A DNA stretch of 37,996 nt from Clostridia bacterium (GCA_017560225.1 JAFYOJ010000155.1:1-37996); one strand, 5' to 3'. Counted from the stretch's first letter, positions 17,974 through 26,814 are shown. Made by a program: numbers and translations. The notes: generated from the letters alone by a model not told the origin.

Positions 17974-18924
17974 ATGATTGAAATTACCAATTTGACGAAG
18001 CGTTATGGGCAGATTAAGGCCCTGAATGACGTTTCGTTTCATGTAAAGAAAGGCGAAATACTGGGTTTCCTGGGACCTAATGGTGCCGGGAAGTCTACGA
18101 CGATGAATATTCTTACCGGTTACATTCCCTATACAGAGGGGTCTGTAAAGGTGGGTGGATATGAAATTATGGAGCAACCGGAAGCGGTAAAGAAGCAAAT
18201 CGGATATTTGCCGGAGTTGCCTCCCTTGTATCAGGATATGACGGTGCAGGAATACCTGAACTTTATTTGCGATTTAAAGAGCGTACCCCAAAAAGTGCGA
18301 AAGGCACAGCTGGACGATATTTTGTATATGGTGAAGATTGGGGATATTCGCAAGCGTTTGATTCGGAATTTATCGAAAGGATACAAGCAGCGTGTAGGTG
18401 TTGCACAAGCATTGGTGGGCAATCCCCCTATTTTGATTTTGGACGAGCCTACCGTTGGTTTGGATCCCAGTCAGATTATTGAAATTCGGAAGTTGATCAG
18501 TGCGCTTCGTCACGATCACACCATTATTTTGAGTACCCATATTTTGTCGGAGGTAACAGCGGTGTGCAGTTCTGTTGTTATGATCAACCACGGTAAAGTG
18601 GCAGCCTCCGGCAGTGTATCGGATTTCTCTGCTACAGAAGGTTCCGTTCGGAAATTTACCATTCACATTGTGGGGGACAAATCCTCTGTGCAGAAAGTTA
18701 TTAGCCAGACCCCCGGTGTGCGGAAAGTTGACTTTATTCGTGTGGACAAGGATGCCTCCGTATTTATGGTGGAATCCGGGAAAGACGTGGACGTGCGACG
18801 CCCTCTCTTTAATGAACTTAGCCGAAATTCCATGGCGATTTTGGAACTTCGTCCTGTGGGCAGAACGTTAGAAGAAATCTTTATTGATATCGTCAATAAA
18901 GACAAGAACAGTGCAGATCAGTGA
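17974..18924 (+). CDS. ABC transporter ATP-binding protein (GldA-like)
   Basis: This 316-residue ATPase powers an ABC-2-type system made with the next two or three genes. Visible are Walker A GPNGAGKST (34-42), the signature LSKGYKQRVG (about 134-143) and Walker B ILILDEPTVGLDP, followed by the H-loop STHILSEV. A C-terminal extension of about 90 residues follows the ATPase core, as in GldA/CcmA-like proteins. ATG 17974 with GGAGG (17962-17966) is the start; the upstream in-frame part has no binding site. It precedes the permease by 16 bases. Confidence 0.92.
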   Translation: MIEITNLTKRYGQIKALNDVSFHVKKGEILGFLGPNGAGKSTTMNILTGYIPYTEGSVKVGGYEIMEQPEAVKKQIGYLPELPPLYQDMTVQEYLNFICDLKSVPQKVRKAQLDDILYMVKIGDIRKRLIRNLSKGYKQRVGVAQALVGNPPILILDEPTVGLDPSQIIEIRKLISALRHDHTIILSTHILSEVTAVCSSVVMINHGKVAASGSVSDFSATEGSVRKFTIHIVGDKSSVQKVISQTPGVRKVDFIRVDKDASVFMVESGKDVDVRRPLFNELSRNSMAILELRPVGRTLEEIFIDIVNKDKNSADQ

Positions 18925-18940
18925 AAGGGCGGGACAAGGT

Positions 18941-19648
18941 ATGTGGACAATTTATAAAAGAGAAATGAATGCTTATTTCCGTTCTCCTGTTGCTTACTGT
19001 ATCATCGGATTCTTTATGGTACTGGTAGGTTTGTTCTTTTGGGTACGGAATTTAGTGCAAGGATCCGTTTATTTTTCGGATGTTTTATCCAGCATTGTTA
19101 CGTATCTAACCTTCTTTGCACCGCTGATTACCATGCGTTTATTAGCCGATGAGAAGAAGAATGGTACGGAGGTCCTGCTTCGTACGGCGCCGATGCCTAT
19201 GAGCCGCGTGGTTGTGGGCAAATATTTAGCAGGTCTTACCCTTTATTTGGTGATGATCGGGATTACATTCATATATCCCATTATGCTGACCTTCATGATT
19301 GACGGTGGTATCCCCGCAGGCAGAAATTTCAGTGGGTACGTAGCGTTTATTTTGTTGGGCGCTTGTTATTTGGCGGTTAGTTTGTTTGTTTCTTCTTTTA
19401 CGGAGAACCAAGTGGTTGCTGCAGTTGCCGGCGTTGTTGTGTTGTTGATTTTCTATTTTATGCAGTCCATTGGTAGTACGGTGGGCGGTAACTTTGGTGC
19501 GGTACTGCAATGGCTTTCTCCCTTGAAACGGTATTCTGATTTTGCCATGGGCGGTTTCAATCTGGCCTCTTTGTTCTACTATATTTCTTTCACGGCTGTG
19601 GGCGTCTTCCTTACGGTGATGAATGTGGAACGGAAGCGTTGGAATTAA
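18941..19648 (+). CDS. ABC-2 type permease (GldF-like)
   Basis: This 235-residue integral membrane protein has about six membrane segments. It begins with MWTIYKREMNAYFRSPVAY, the usual ABC-2 N-terminus. It contains RLLADEKKNGTEVLLRTAP, a conserved cytoplasmic loop of GldF-like permeases. ATG 18941 is taken as start since it follows the ATPase stop with a purine-rich AAAGGGCGGGACAAGG upstream; the longer frame from 18884 would overlap the ATPase. It is paired with the preceding ATPase and the GldG-like gene after it. The substrate is unknown. Confidence 0.9.
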   Translation: MWTIYKREMNAYFRSPVAYCIIGFFMVLVGLFFWVRNLVQGSVYFSDVLSSIVTYLTFFAPLITMRLLADEKKNGTEVLLRTAPMPMSRVVVGKYLAGLTLYLVMIGITFIYPIMLTFMIDGGIPAGRNFSGYVAFILLGACYLAVSLFVSSFTENQVVAAVAGVVVLLIFYFMQSIGSTVGGNFGAVLQWLSPLKRYSDFAMGGFNLASLFYYISFTAVGVFLTVMNVERKRWN

Positions 19649-19664
19649 CAGGAGGTGCGGAAGA

Positions 19665-21152
19665 ATGAAACAAGAGAAGAAAGAAAAGAAATTTATTTCA
19701 GCCCGTGTGCGACGGGATTTCCGATATGGTACCAATGCCCTTGTTTTGGTGGCTGCCGTGCTGGTTGTGTTTGTTTTGGCCAATTTAGCTTTGGAAAGTT
19801 TCTCCACGCAGCTTACGATTGATCTTACGAAAGAGAAATTATATTCTATTGGGGAAGTTACGGACAAGAATTTAAAGGCGCTTAAGCAAGACGTGGAAAT
19901 TGTTGCGTTATATGACCGAACCAAAGGGGAGTCCGATTCCGATCGTGCAGAAGTGATCCGCGTCTTGGATCAATATGCACAGTATGACCACGTGAAGATT
20001 TCTTACAAAGATCCGGACAGCAATCCCGGTTTAATTCGAAAATTGGTTGGAGAAACGGATGCGGCATCCTATTCTGAAGGCGACTATATTGTAAAATGCG
20101 GCGACAAGACCAGACGGATTGGTGCAAGTGATATGTTTGTTTATCAAACCTATCAATATATTTATCAGTATAAGTCTGCCATTCAAGTTGAACAGAAATT
20201 GACCTCGGCAATTTTGTTTGTTACTTCGGATGAATTCCCGGTGGTGTATTGTGCAACCGGACATGAAGAGAGAAGCCGTTCTGAATTTACAAATTTATTT
20301 AATCGAATTGAAGCCTTGGGGTGTGATATTCGGGATTTGGATCTTGCACAGAGCCAGGCAATACCGGAAGATGCAACGGTGCTTATCTTCCTTGGTCCTA
20401 AGTATGATTTGACAGAGTTTGAAGCCGCTATGGTAGAGGAGTGGCTGGAGCAAAGCGGCGGTCAGATGATCTTCTGTGCAGATTATGACCAAAGAGGCGA
20501 AGATTATGAGCGTTTCAATAAAATCCTTACCAAATTGTATGGTCTTTCTGTGAACTTGGATTTGGTAGAAGAAACGGAAGACAAGAAGAAAATTGCTCAA
20601 GAAAACAAAGATAGTGCATTTATCGGTACGTCCGTACCTAAAGGTCCCCTTGGCGATATGCCGAAGGGGTACGATATTTATCTGTTCTCCACCCGCAGTG
20701 TGAAGATTTATGCCCAGGATTCTGACGTTACATTTATCGAAAATTATCCGTTGATTCAATCTGCTGAATCCGGTAAGAGTACGGACTTTGCAGGCAATGT
20801 AACATCGGGTGTTCAGGTCGTTGCGGCGACCGCGGTCAACAGTGGGGTTCGTGGTCCGATTACCCATGCCGCTGTATTTGGATCTACACTGGGTTTTTCT
20901 GATGAATATTATCAGAGATACGAACAGGCTGTTCTTAACGAAATTAGCGCCTTTGGATACACGCTGCACTGGATGATCAGTGATTATGGCGTAAATGAAG
21001 GTAATTTGATTGAGGCGAAGCTTTACGACACCACAACCGTTGTATTGGACAAAGAAAAGAGCAATACCCTTGCTGTTGTTTCGATGGTTGTTATCCCGGC
21101 CTTAATTATTGGCGGTGGCGTTGTGGTATGGATGAGAAGGAGACATCTGTAA
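19665..21152 (+). CDS. GldG-like ABC auxiliary protein
   Basis: This 495-residue protein has one N-terminal membrane helix (about 24-46), a large extracytoplasmic region, and one C-terminal helix (about 467-487) ending in a basic tail. The segment LTIDLTKEKLYSIGEVTDKNLKAL after the first helix is typical of the GldG/ABC_transp_aux family. GGAGGT (19651-19656) supports ATG 19665. The gene order ATPase-permease-GldG-DUF4340 is recurrent in Firmicutes and Bacteroidetes. In Flavobacterium the GldAFG complex supports gliding and secretion; here no gliding genes are present, so that role should not be transferred. Confidence 0.85.
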   Translation: MKQEKKEKKFISARVRRDFRYGTNALVLVAAVLVVFVLANLALESFSTQLTIDLTKEKLYSIGEVTDKNLKALKQDVEIVALYDRTKGESDSDRAEVIRVLDQYAQYDHVKISYKDPDSNPGLIRKLVGETDAASYSEGDYIVKCGDKTRRIGASDMFVYQTYQYIYQYKSAIQVEQKLTSAILFVTSDEFPVVYCATGHEERSRSEFTNLFNRIEALGCDIRDLDLAQSQAIPEDATVLIFLGPKYDLTEFEAAMVEEWLEQSGGQMIFCADYDQRGEDYERFNKILTKLYGLSVNLDLVEETEDKKKIAQENKDSAFIGTSVPKGPLGDMPKGYDIYLFSTRSVKIYAQDSDVTFIENYPLIQSAESGKSTDFAGNVTSGVQVVAATAVNSGVRGPITHAAVFGSTLGFSDEYYQRYEQAVLNEISAFGYTLHWMISDYGVNEGNLIEAKLYDTTTVVLDKEKSNTLAVVSMVVIPALIIGGGVVVWMRRRHL

Positions 21153-21153
21153 G

Positions 21154-22587
21154 ATGAAACAATATAAGACGGCGATTATCGCCATTCTCTTAATTGCCAT
21201 TGCGGTGGCGGCATTCCTGCTTGTAAAGAATCTGCAACCGGAAGATTCCCAGGTTGCAACGCCTACGGCAGAAGACAATAGCGGATATGTATTTCCTTTC
21301 AGTACGGATAAGACAACACAAAATAAGATTATTGCAGTGGACTGTTTGGGAACGGAAACTTTGTCTTTGAAGAAGCAGAAGGATACGTGGATCTGTACCA
21401 CCTATCCGGAAATTCAAGTTGTCAACGATACGGTGACGACTTTGCTGGGCAGATTCTACTCTAATAATGGTGCTATCGTATACGAGGGCGCTGTGACCGA
21501 GGAAATTAAATCGGATTTTGGTTTTGATGGCCAAAAGAAACTGGTTGTTACCATGGAAGATGGAACTTCCTACACGGTGCTTTTTGGCGGATTGAATACC
21601 GCTTCTACTGCCCAATATGTTTGGTTGGAAGGTTCAGAAACCATTTATTTGTATTCAAAAAGTTTTGCGGAGAAAGTTTTTTTGCGAAAGGTGGATTTAA
21701 TTTCTAAGACCATCTTTGATTTCTCAGACGCCGGACAAATTGTACGTGCTGTTGTATGGCAGGGCGGCACGCGAAAGATGGAATTGTCAGCGTCCCTTAG
21801 CGGCGATGCGGATGCCAATCGCGTGTGGATGATGTCCATTCCGCTGGAGCGAAAAGGAAAGAATGCAAACATTGAATCCTGGATCACCAAAGTAGTGGCG
21901 ATCCAAATTGCAGATATTGCGGAATTAAATTGTTCGGATTTATCTGTATACGGTTTGTCACCTGCTGCCTATAGTGTTTCCTTTACTTCTCCCGAGAAGA
22001 CCATCACGCTTCATATTGGCAATAAAACCAAGGACGGCACACAATACTATGCCTCTATAGGAGACGGTACAGACGTTTATTTGGTGGGCGAAAGTGTTGC
22101 TGCATTTAAGGATGCAGATCCGCTCTTGTATATGGATGAAGTCGTCTATATGGTGATGTATACAGAACTTGCACACGTACGCATTACGATGAACGGCGTT
22201 ACAAGAACGTTGTCTTATGAATTTGATGAAGATAACCAGCCGACCTATATCTTTGAAGGTCACCGCACTTCTGATAAATATTCGGATTTAGGAGAAGGAT
22301 GTTCTCGGTTGCTTACGTCGCTTTATTACTTAGAGATGACTGCGCTGGAACTTCCCGGCGTGCCGGAAATACAAGGGAAGGTGCTTTGTACCGTGGAATA
22401 TGAATTGCGTGATGGCTCTACCCATACGGTGGTCTGCGCAGAGCGCGATGCTTCTACGATGTATTATTATGTGGACGGACAATACATCGGTGGCTATGGC
22501 CCGCAATACTATCTTACTTCCAGTGCGGAAAAATATGGGATAAAGGGTTGCATTGACGCTTTGCTGGAACTTCTGCATATTTCTTGA
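21154..22587 (+). CDS. DUF4340 domain protein
   Basis: The 477-residue product has an N-terminal membrane anchor (about 6-24) and a large beta-rich extracytoplasmic region. Its segments (for example SDFGFDGQKKLVVTMEDG and the later ALLELL end) match DUF4340 proteins that accompany GldG-like ABC systems. It starts two bases after the preceding stop, with AAGGAGA inside the end of that gene. It is the last of four tightly spaced genes and probably a subunit or partner of the same complex at the outer membrane face of the cell. The activity is unknown. Confidence 0.82.
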   Translation: MKQYKTAIIAILLIAIAVAAFLLVKNLQPEDSQVATPTAEDNSGYVFPFSTDKTTQNKIIAVDCLGTETLSLKKQKDTWICTTYPEIQVVNDTVTTLLGRFYSNNGAIVYEGAVTEEIKSDFGFDGQKKLVVTMEDGTSYTVLFGGLNTASTAQYVWLEGSETIYLYSKSFAEKVFLRKVDLISKTIFDFSDAGQIVRAVVWQGGTRKMELSASLSGDADANRVWMMSIPLERKGKNANIESWITKVVAIQIADIAELNCSDLSVYGLSPAAYSVSFTSPEKTITLHIGNKTKDGTQYYASIGDGTDVYLVGESVAAFKDADPLLYMDEVVYMVMYTELAHVRITMNGVTRTLSYEFDEDNQPTYIFEGHRTSDKYSDLGEGCSRLLTSLYYLEMTALELPGVPEIQGKVLCTVEYELRDGSTHTVVCAERDASTMYYYVDGQYIGGYGPQYYLTSSAEKYGIKGCIDALLELLHIS

Positions 22588-22613
22588 ATAAGATTATATT
22601 AGAAAGAATAACT

Positions 22614-22647
22614 ATAGAGGGAATGCCGGGAAAGGCAGTCCCTCTAT
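22614..22647 (+). promoter_or_regulatory. Hairpin that includes the start codon of the YkvI-like gene
   Basis: ATAGAGGGA (22614-22622) is the reverse complement of TCCCTCTAT (22639-22647), a 9-bp stem. Inside, after one A/G mismatch, TGCC pairs with GGCA around a GGGAAA loop. The right arm ends in the first two bases of the ATG at 22646. The only Shine-Dalgarno-like purines (GGGAAAGG) lie in the loop and inner stem, so folding would hide the start. Confidence 0.6.
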
Positions 22648-23704
22648 GTGTTTACAACGAAAGAAAAAGAACAAAGGCTTTGTTATTGCCGGGTTGTTTT
22701 TGTCCGGATTGGTGGGTGCGGGCTTTGGCAGTGGGCGGGAAATCTTTGTCTATTTTGCCTCCTTTGGTCCCGTGGGCATTGGGGGATTCATTCTTTCCTG
22801 CGCGGTATTATGGCTTGCTTCCGTTTGGATCTTAGAAATTGCAGTGGGACAACATTTTACCGGCGTGGACCAAATTTCTAAATTTGTGGCAAAGGGTAAA
22901 ATGGCGACTTTCTACACAATGGTGATACTGTTGTTTTCTTTTACCGGTTATGTTGCCATGATTTCCGGCATTCGCGATGTGTTGGAGCCGGTCTTTCCCG
23001 CGGTGGCGCGTCGTTTCCCCATTCTGTTTGGAATTTGTACGGGCGGGATTGTAGTTGCGTTCTCTTTGCTGGCGCTATATAGCAATTTTGCTGCCTATTC
23101 TCGCATTTGCGCCATTGTGACGCCATGCGTTATTTTTTGTGTGGCGGCGGTTTCTGTCTTTGCGGCATTTTACGCGCCATCCGGACCGCTTGCACCGCAA
23201 TGGGATGTTTCGCATATTGGATTGTTGTTTTTAAAGAGTTTTTTTTATATTGGATATAATTTGCTGTTCTTGTTGGGCATTTTGGGAAGGGCGGGCGCCC
23301 TTTCTGCCTCCGGAAGCGAAATTCGAAAGGGGAGTCTTTTGGGCGCCGGTTTGTTTTTTGCCTGCGGAACGTGTATTTTGGTTGCCCTTTGCACCATTCG
23401 TCCGGAAATTGCTCATCAAGCAATGCCGCTTCCTGCGGTGATCGGTACGTTTGGGGCGCTGCCAAAACAGATTTTTTCCTGCGTGCTAGCGCTGACGATG
23501 TTGCTTTGTTCGGCTTGCAATTTAGGTGCGGTAGGCAGTGTGCTGGGGCAAAAGTCTTTCATGGTCCCGCTACTTGCTTTGGCCGGCATCCCTTTGTCCT
23601 GCGTTGGGTTTGACTCGGTTGTTTCGGGGATATATCCCGTATTCGGCGTTGTTGGAATTTTGTTTTTGTTAGCCCTTGCACAAAGGCGTGGAAAAATTGT
23701 ATAA
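22646..23704 (+). CDS. YkvI-like membrane transporter
   Basis: This 352-residue protein has about ten membrane segments. It shows the signature GLVGAGFGSGREIFVYFASFG at its first helix, typical of the YkvI family distantly related to amino-acid carriers of the APC/LeuT-like fold. The substrate is not established. The first residues are basic (RKKKNKG), placing the N-terminus inside. No other in-frame start exists between the upstream stop codon (TAA 22589-22591) and this ATG. The ATG lies in a hairpin (22614-22647). The stop overlaps the -10 of the next gene's promoter. It is separated from the DUF4340 gene by 58 bases and may not belong to that system. Confidence 0.8.
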   Translation: MCLQRKKKNKGFVIAGLFLSGLVGAGFGSGREIFVYFASFGPVGIGGFILSCAVLWLASVWILEIAVGQHFTGVDQISKFVAKGKMATFYTMVILLFSFTGYVAMISGIRDVLEPVFPAVARRFPILFGICTGGIVVAFSLLALYSNFAAYSRICAIVTPCVIFCVAAVSVFAAFYAPSGPLAPQWDVSHIGLLFLKSFFYIGYNLLFLLGILGRAGALSASGSEIRKGSLLGAGLFFACGTCILVALCTIRPEIAHQAMPLPAVIGTFGALPKQIFSCVLALTMLLCSACNLGAVGSVLGQKSFMVPLLALAGIPLSCVGFDSVVSGIYPVFGVVGILFLLALAQRRGKIV

Positions 23705-23705
23705 T
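23676..23705 (+). promoter_or_regulatory. Promoter inside the end of the YkvI-like gene
   Basis: TTGCAC (23676-23681), an 18-base spacer and a perfect TATAAT (23700-23705) overlap the stop codon of the carrier gene. Start of transcription near 23712 would leave ATG 23740 with GGAAAGG upstream as the first start. This decides against the overlapping ATG at 23704. Confidence 0.65.
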
Positions 23706-23739
23706 GAAAGACAAGACCAAAACACCGGAAAGGTTACAG

Positions 23740-24984
23740 ATGGATATGAGTAGTACAAAAGAGAAAAAGGTCGTTAGCCGCAAGAAATTTGAAGAAATCA
23801 AGAAACAACAGCGCCGCAGGAAACGGATTACATGTACGGTGTTGGGTGTTCTGGCGCTTTTGCTGATTTTGGTGCTGGGTTATACTTTGGGCATCTATGA
23901 GAAAATGTTGGATGCTATGGGCATTAAGCGGGATATTTCTGTTACGCCTACGTTGACAACAATCGAATATGCGCCAAGAGGCGAGTACGTCATTGGTGCT
24001 GTGGCGGATAGTATTATTCTTTGCGATGAGAATGGCGTTACGGGGTTGGATCGGGACGGTGTGTGGAAGTGGAACGTACACTGCACGATTGAGAATCCTT
24101 TGATGCGCTGCGAAGAATCTTTTGTACTGTTATCTGAGTACGGCGGGAAGTGTGTTTGGGCCTTTGATGGCAATGGACAACGTTTCCGCTATGATTCGGA
24201 ATTGCCCATTATCGGTGCTTTTGCGGGAGATTCCGGAGAAACGCTGATGGTACTGTGCAAACAGAGTGAGTTTGAAACGTCTGCTACCTATTTAACGTGT
24301 AAAGATGGATTGTTGCAGGAAGTTTTTACCCGAAAGTTCGGCACGTATCACATGATTGCCGGCGCACAGTCCCAAAATCCTGATTTCTTGGCATTGTCCG
24401 GGGTTTATTCCTCCGGTGGAGCAATGACGGGTGCTGTGGTCTTTATGCGTACCCGAGATGGGGAAGTGATTTCTACCGCAGTAACGGAAGGTCAGGTTTA
24501 CCCCATTTTGACGTATTTGAATAAAGATACTGTGTTTGCCGTCAACGGGGAGTCTCTTCGTCTGCTGCGTAAAGCGGGCACCGCTACCTCGGATAAAGAT
24601 ATAGATAAAGAATTGTGGTCTGCCGGCGGCGGGAGACTGGCCATTGCGGATGCGGTTTGTGTCAATGGAAAATATTGTGTGGTTGCTTATCGGGAGGAAA
24701 ATGTGGAAGAGTCTTCCCGAACGATTTCTTCCTTAATATATTATAATAGTGCCGGCAAGGAAAAACACCGCGTAGAAGTAGACGGTCGCATTGAACACGT
24801 GTTGTCCTTTGGGAACACCGTGTTGGTATATACGGAGAATTGTGTATATATGTATAATGAAACCGGCAATTATATTGGTACACAGGAATTTTCCTCGAAG
24901 ATCCGTACGGTTTCATATTTAGACGATCGCACCGCGATGGTGGCTTGTCAAGACGGTCTTTATAGGGTTTCATTCGAAGGATAA
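23740..24984 (+). CDS. DUF5711 family membrane-anchored protein
   Basis: A highly basic cytoplasmic segment (KKQQRRRKR, about residues 20-28) precedes a single membrane helix (about 31-50) and a large extracytoplasmic region. That region has repeated beta strands of the kind seen in WD/PQQ-like propellers (for example the GVWKWNVHCTIENPL and SRLLYRV-type blades). This matches DUF5711 proteins of Clostridia, whose function is unknown. The 414-residue length depends on starting at ATG 23740, chosen from GGAAAGG (23727-23733) and the upstream promoter; ATG 23704 would add 12 residues. It is followed by cvpA with 12 bases between. Confidence 0.78.
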   Translation: MDMSSTKEKKVVSRKKFEEIKKQQRRRKRITCTVLGVLALLLILVLGYTLGIYEKMLDAMGIKRDISVTPTLTTIEYAPRGEYVIGAVADSIILCDENGVTGLDRDGVWKWNVHCTIENPLMRCEESFVLLSEYGGKCVWAFDGNGQRFRYDSELPIIGAFAGDSGETLMVLCKQSEFETSATYLTCKDGLLQEVFTRKFGTYHMIAGAQSQNPDFLALSGVYSSGGAMTGAVVFMRTRDGEVISTAVTEGQVYPILTYLNKDTVFAVNGESLRLLRKAGTATSDKDIDKELWSAGGGRLAIADAVCVNGKYCVVAYREENVEESSRTISSLIYYNSAGKEKHRVEVDGRIEHVLSFGNTVLVYTENCVYMYNETGNYIGTQEFSSKIRTVSYLDDRTAMVACQDGLYRVSFEG

Positions 24985-24996
24985 GGAGGCATTTAA

Positions 24997-25668
24997 ATGA
25001 TTGTTGTGGATTTAATTATTCTTGCGTTGATTGGTATTTGTATTTTCTTGGGTGCCAAGCGTGGGTTGATTCTTTCGTTGGTTTCTGCGCTTTCGTTGGT
25101 AATTGCACTTTTTGTGGGCTATTTGTTGATGCCCGTTGTGGGTGGTGTGTTGGCCGAGACGCCCCTTGCCACTTCTACGGAGGAGGCGGTCTATACAACG
25201 ATTTCGGAGGCGGTTCTTTCGGATGAAGGCTATGAACAAGCCTTGGCGAAAAGTGAACTGCCTGTGTTCGCGCGGGATACAGTGATTGATATTTTACAGG
25301 AATCCGAAGCCCATGACGCGCTGGATCAGGGCATTCACGATGCAGCTAAGACGGTGGCGGATTTGGTGGTGAAAGCGGTTTCTGTGCTCATTGTGGCGGT
25401 GATTACCTTTGTGGCCCTGCTTTTGGTTAAACCTCTTTGGAAAAGTATTCGGAAACTGCCTCTGCTTCACCAGGTGGACACTATTGGTGGCGTAGTCTTC
25501 GGCCTTTGCCAGGGTATTTTGGTTGTTAGTACGGTAATGTTGGTGTTATCTTTGTTTGGCACCGGCGGCATGCCGGCCGTGACGACGGCAATTCAGTCCT
25601 CCTTCTTGGGAAATTTATTCTATAGTTACAATTTCTTGGGGATGTTAGTTGCGTTATTTGTTGGGTAA
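24997..25668 (+). CDS. cvpA: CvpA family membrane protein
   Basis: The 223-residue protein begins with DLIILALIGICIFLGAKRGL, the CvpA family N-terminus, and has about four membrane segments: two N-terminal, one near 125-150 and one near the C-terminus. An extracytoplasmic loop lies at about 50-115. CvpA proteins are linked to colicin V production in E. coli and to envelope homeostasis more widely, but the biochemical role is unclear. AAGGAGG is well placed. It is co-directional with DUF5711 and probably in the same transcript. Confidence 0.85.
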   Translation: MIVVDLIILALIGICIFLGAKRGLILSLVSALSLVIALFVGYLLMPVVGGVLAETPLATSTEEAVYTTISEAVLSDEGYEQALAKSELPVFARDTVIDILQESEAHDALDQGIHDAAKTVADLVVKAVSVLIVAVITFVALLLVKPLWKSIRKLPLLHQVDTIGGVVFGLCQGILVVSTVMLVLSLFGTGGMPAVTTAIQSSFLGNLFYSYNFLGMLVALFVG

Positions 25669-25722
25669 AGGGGATGTTCGTAAAAAGTTTACAATTATTT
25701 TCGCATAAGTTGGAATTTATTG

Positions 25723-25751
25723 TTGACAAGTCCCCTTCGGTATGGTAAATT
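25723..25751 (+). promoter_or_regulatory. Sigma-A promoter of the rpmG-secE-nusG-ribosomal operon
   Basis: A perfect TTGACA (25723-25728), a 17-base spacer and TAAATT (25746-25751) with the extended -10 dinucleotide TG at 25743-25744. It lies 36 bases before rpmG and is the obvious promoter of the cluster. Confidence 0.8.
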
Positions 25752-25787
25752 AGACAATGCGCTTTTAAGCAATGGAGGTGTTACGGC

Positions 25788-25937
25788 ATGAGAGTAAAGG
25801 TTACTATGGCATGCACAGAGTGCAAACAGCGTAATTATACAACGTTAAAGAACAAGAAGAACGATCCGGACAGAATCGAAATGAGCAAGTACTGCAAGTT
25901 CTGTAAGAAGCATACCGCTCACAAAGAGACGAAGTAA
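25788..25937 (+). CDS. rpmG: Ribosomal protein L33 (zinc-ribbon form)
   Basis: This is a 49-residue protein of the large ribosomal subunit. Translation from ATG 25788 begins [19 protein letters not shown] and ends in HKETK. The two CxxC pairs (CTEC and CKFC) show the zinc-binding C+ form. TGGAGGTG lies just upstream. It is the first gene of the cluster after the promoter and precedes secE, the usual Firmicutes order. Confidence 0.97.
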   Translation: MRVKVTMACTECKQRNYTTLKNKKNDPDRIEMSKYCKFCKKHTAHKETK

Positions 25938-25941
25938 TCCG

Positions 25942-25971
25942 GTTAGTTTAGGTAATGTTAGGTTAACTAAC
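25942..25971 (+). other. Hairpin between rpmG and secE
   Basis: GTTAGTT (25942-25948) pairs with AACTAAC (25965-25971) around a 16-base loop in a stretch with repeated GTTAG words. There is no T run, so it is not a terminator. A processing or stability element is possible. Confidence 0.3.
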
Positions 25972-25987
25972 AGTTAGGAAGTGGATT

Positions 25988-26224
25988 ATGGCGAAAGACG
26001 TCAAGCAAAAGAAACCGAATATTTTTGTAAGAGTCGGCTCTAAAGTTGGCGGCTTCTTCCGTGGTATCGTATCCGAATTGAAGAAGGTTACGTGGCCTAC
26101 CAAGAAGCAGGTTTTGATTAACACGCTTTCCGTTCTTGTGTTCTGCCTGGTGGTTGGACTGATTATTTTCCTGTGTGACTCGGGAATGAAGGCTTTGATG
26201 ACGCTGATCGAGCGTTGGAGCTAA
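25988..26224 (+). CDS. secE: Preprotein translocase subunit SecE
   Basis: This 78-residue single-span membrane protein is the essential gamma subunit of the SecYEG channel. The conserved cytoplasmic motif ELKKVTWPTKKQ precedes the C-terminal membrane helix (about 50-70). The basic N-terminal stretch of about 25 residues is slightly longer than in Bacillus. AGGAAGTGG lies upstream of the ATG. It sits in the standard place before nusG. Confidence 0.96.
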   Translation: MAKDVKQKKPNIFVRVGSKVGGFFRGIVSELKKVTWPTKKQVLINTLSVLVFCLVVGLIIFLCDSGMKALMTLIERWS

Positions 26225-26259
26225 TATCAGTTTTAGTTACTTGAAGGGAGGACAGCAGC

Positions 26260-26799
26260 ATGTTTATAGAAGGTGTTTCCAGTGAACCGCTTTGGTATGT
26301 TGTGCATACCTATTCCGGCTATGAGAACAAAGTGAAGGCAAGCTTGGAGCGTGTCATTGAGAATCGTGGCATGCAAGACTATTTCTTTGAGATTGTTATT
26401 CCGATGCTTGAGGAAGTTGAGATCAAAGATGGTCGTGAGAAGTCCGCATTGAAGAAGATCTTCCCCGGATACATTTTGTTAAAGATGATTATGACCGACG
26501 ATACATGGTATGTTGTTCGGAATATTCGTGGGGTAACAGGTTTTGTAGGTCTGGGCAATAAGCCTACTCCTCTTACAGAGCAAGAGATTGCTGCATTGGG
26601 TGTAGATGCTTCTGCAAAGGCTGTTGTGGATTATGAAGTAAATGATTCCGTACGGATTCTTTCCGGACCTTTGGAGAACTTTACCGGTGTGGTTGAGAGC
26701 ATCAACCCCGAGAAAGCTCAGGTTAAGGTTAAGGTATCGATGTTTGGCCGCGAAATTTCTGCGGAGCTTGAATATTCTCAGATTCAAAGAATATTCTAA
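26260..26799 (+). CDS. nusG: Transcription termination/antitermination factor NusG
   Basis: This 179-residue factor binds RNA polymerase and modulates elongation, pausing and termination. The NGN domain (about 10-115) has WYVVHTYSGYENKVK, FPGYILLKM and VRNIRGVTGFVG. A KOW domain follows (about 124-179), with NDSVRILSGPLENFTGVV. The length matches the family. AAGGGAGG precedes the ATG. It lies between secE and rplK as expected. Confidence 0.97.
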   Translation: MFIEGVSSEPLWYVVHTYSGYENKVKASLERVIENRGMQDYFFEIVIPMLEEVEIKDGREKSALKKIFPGYILLKMIMTDDTWYVVRNIRGVTGFVGLGNKPTPLTEQEIAALGVDASAKAVVDYEVNDSVRILSGPLENFTGVVESINPEKAQVKVKVSMFGREISAELEYSQIQRIF

Positions 26800-26814
26800 T
26801 TTACTTAGGCTGTA

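Noticed and set aside
22584-22835. 83-codon + strand open frame at the start of the YkvI-like gene
   Set aside because: It begins with TTG inside the preceding stop region and is out of frame with the membrane protein that carries the family signature.
25668-25737. AAGGGGA and TCCCCTT arms around the rpmG promoter
   Set aside because: The arms are 7 bp and 56 bases apart with no supporting structure; chance is likely.
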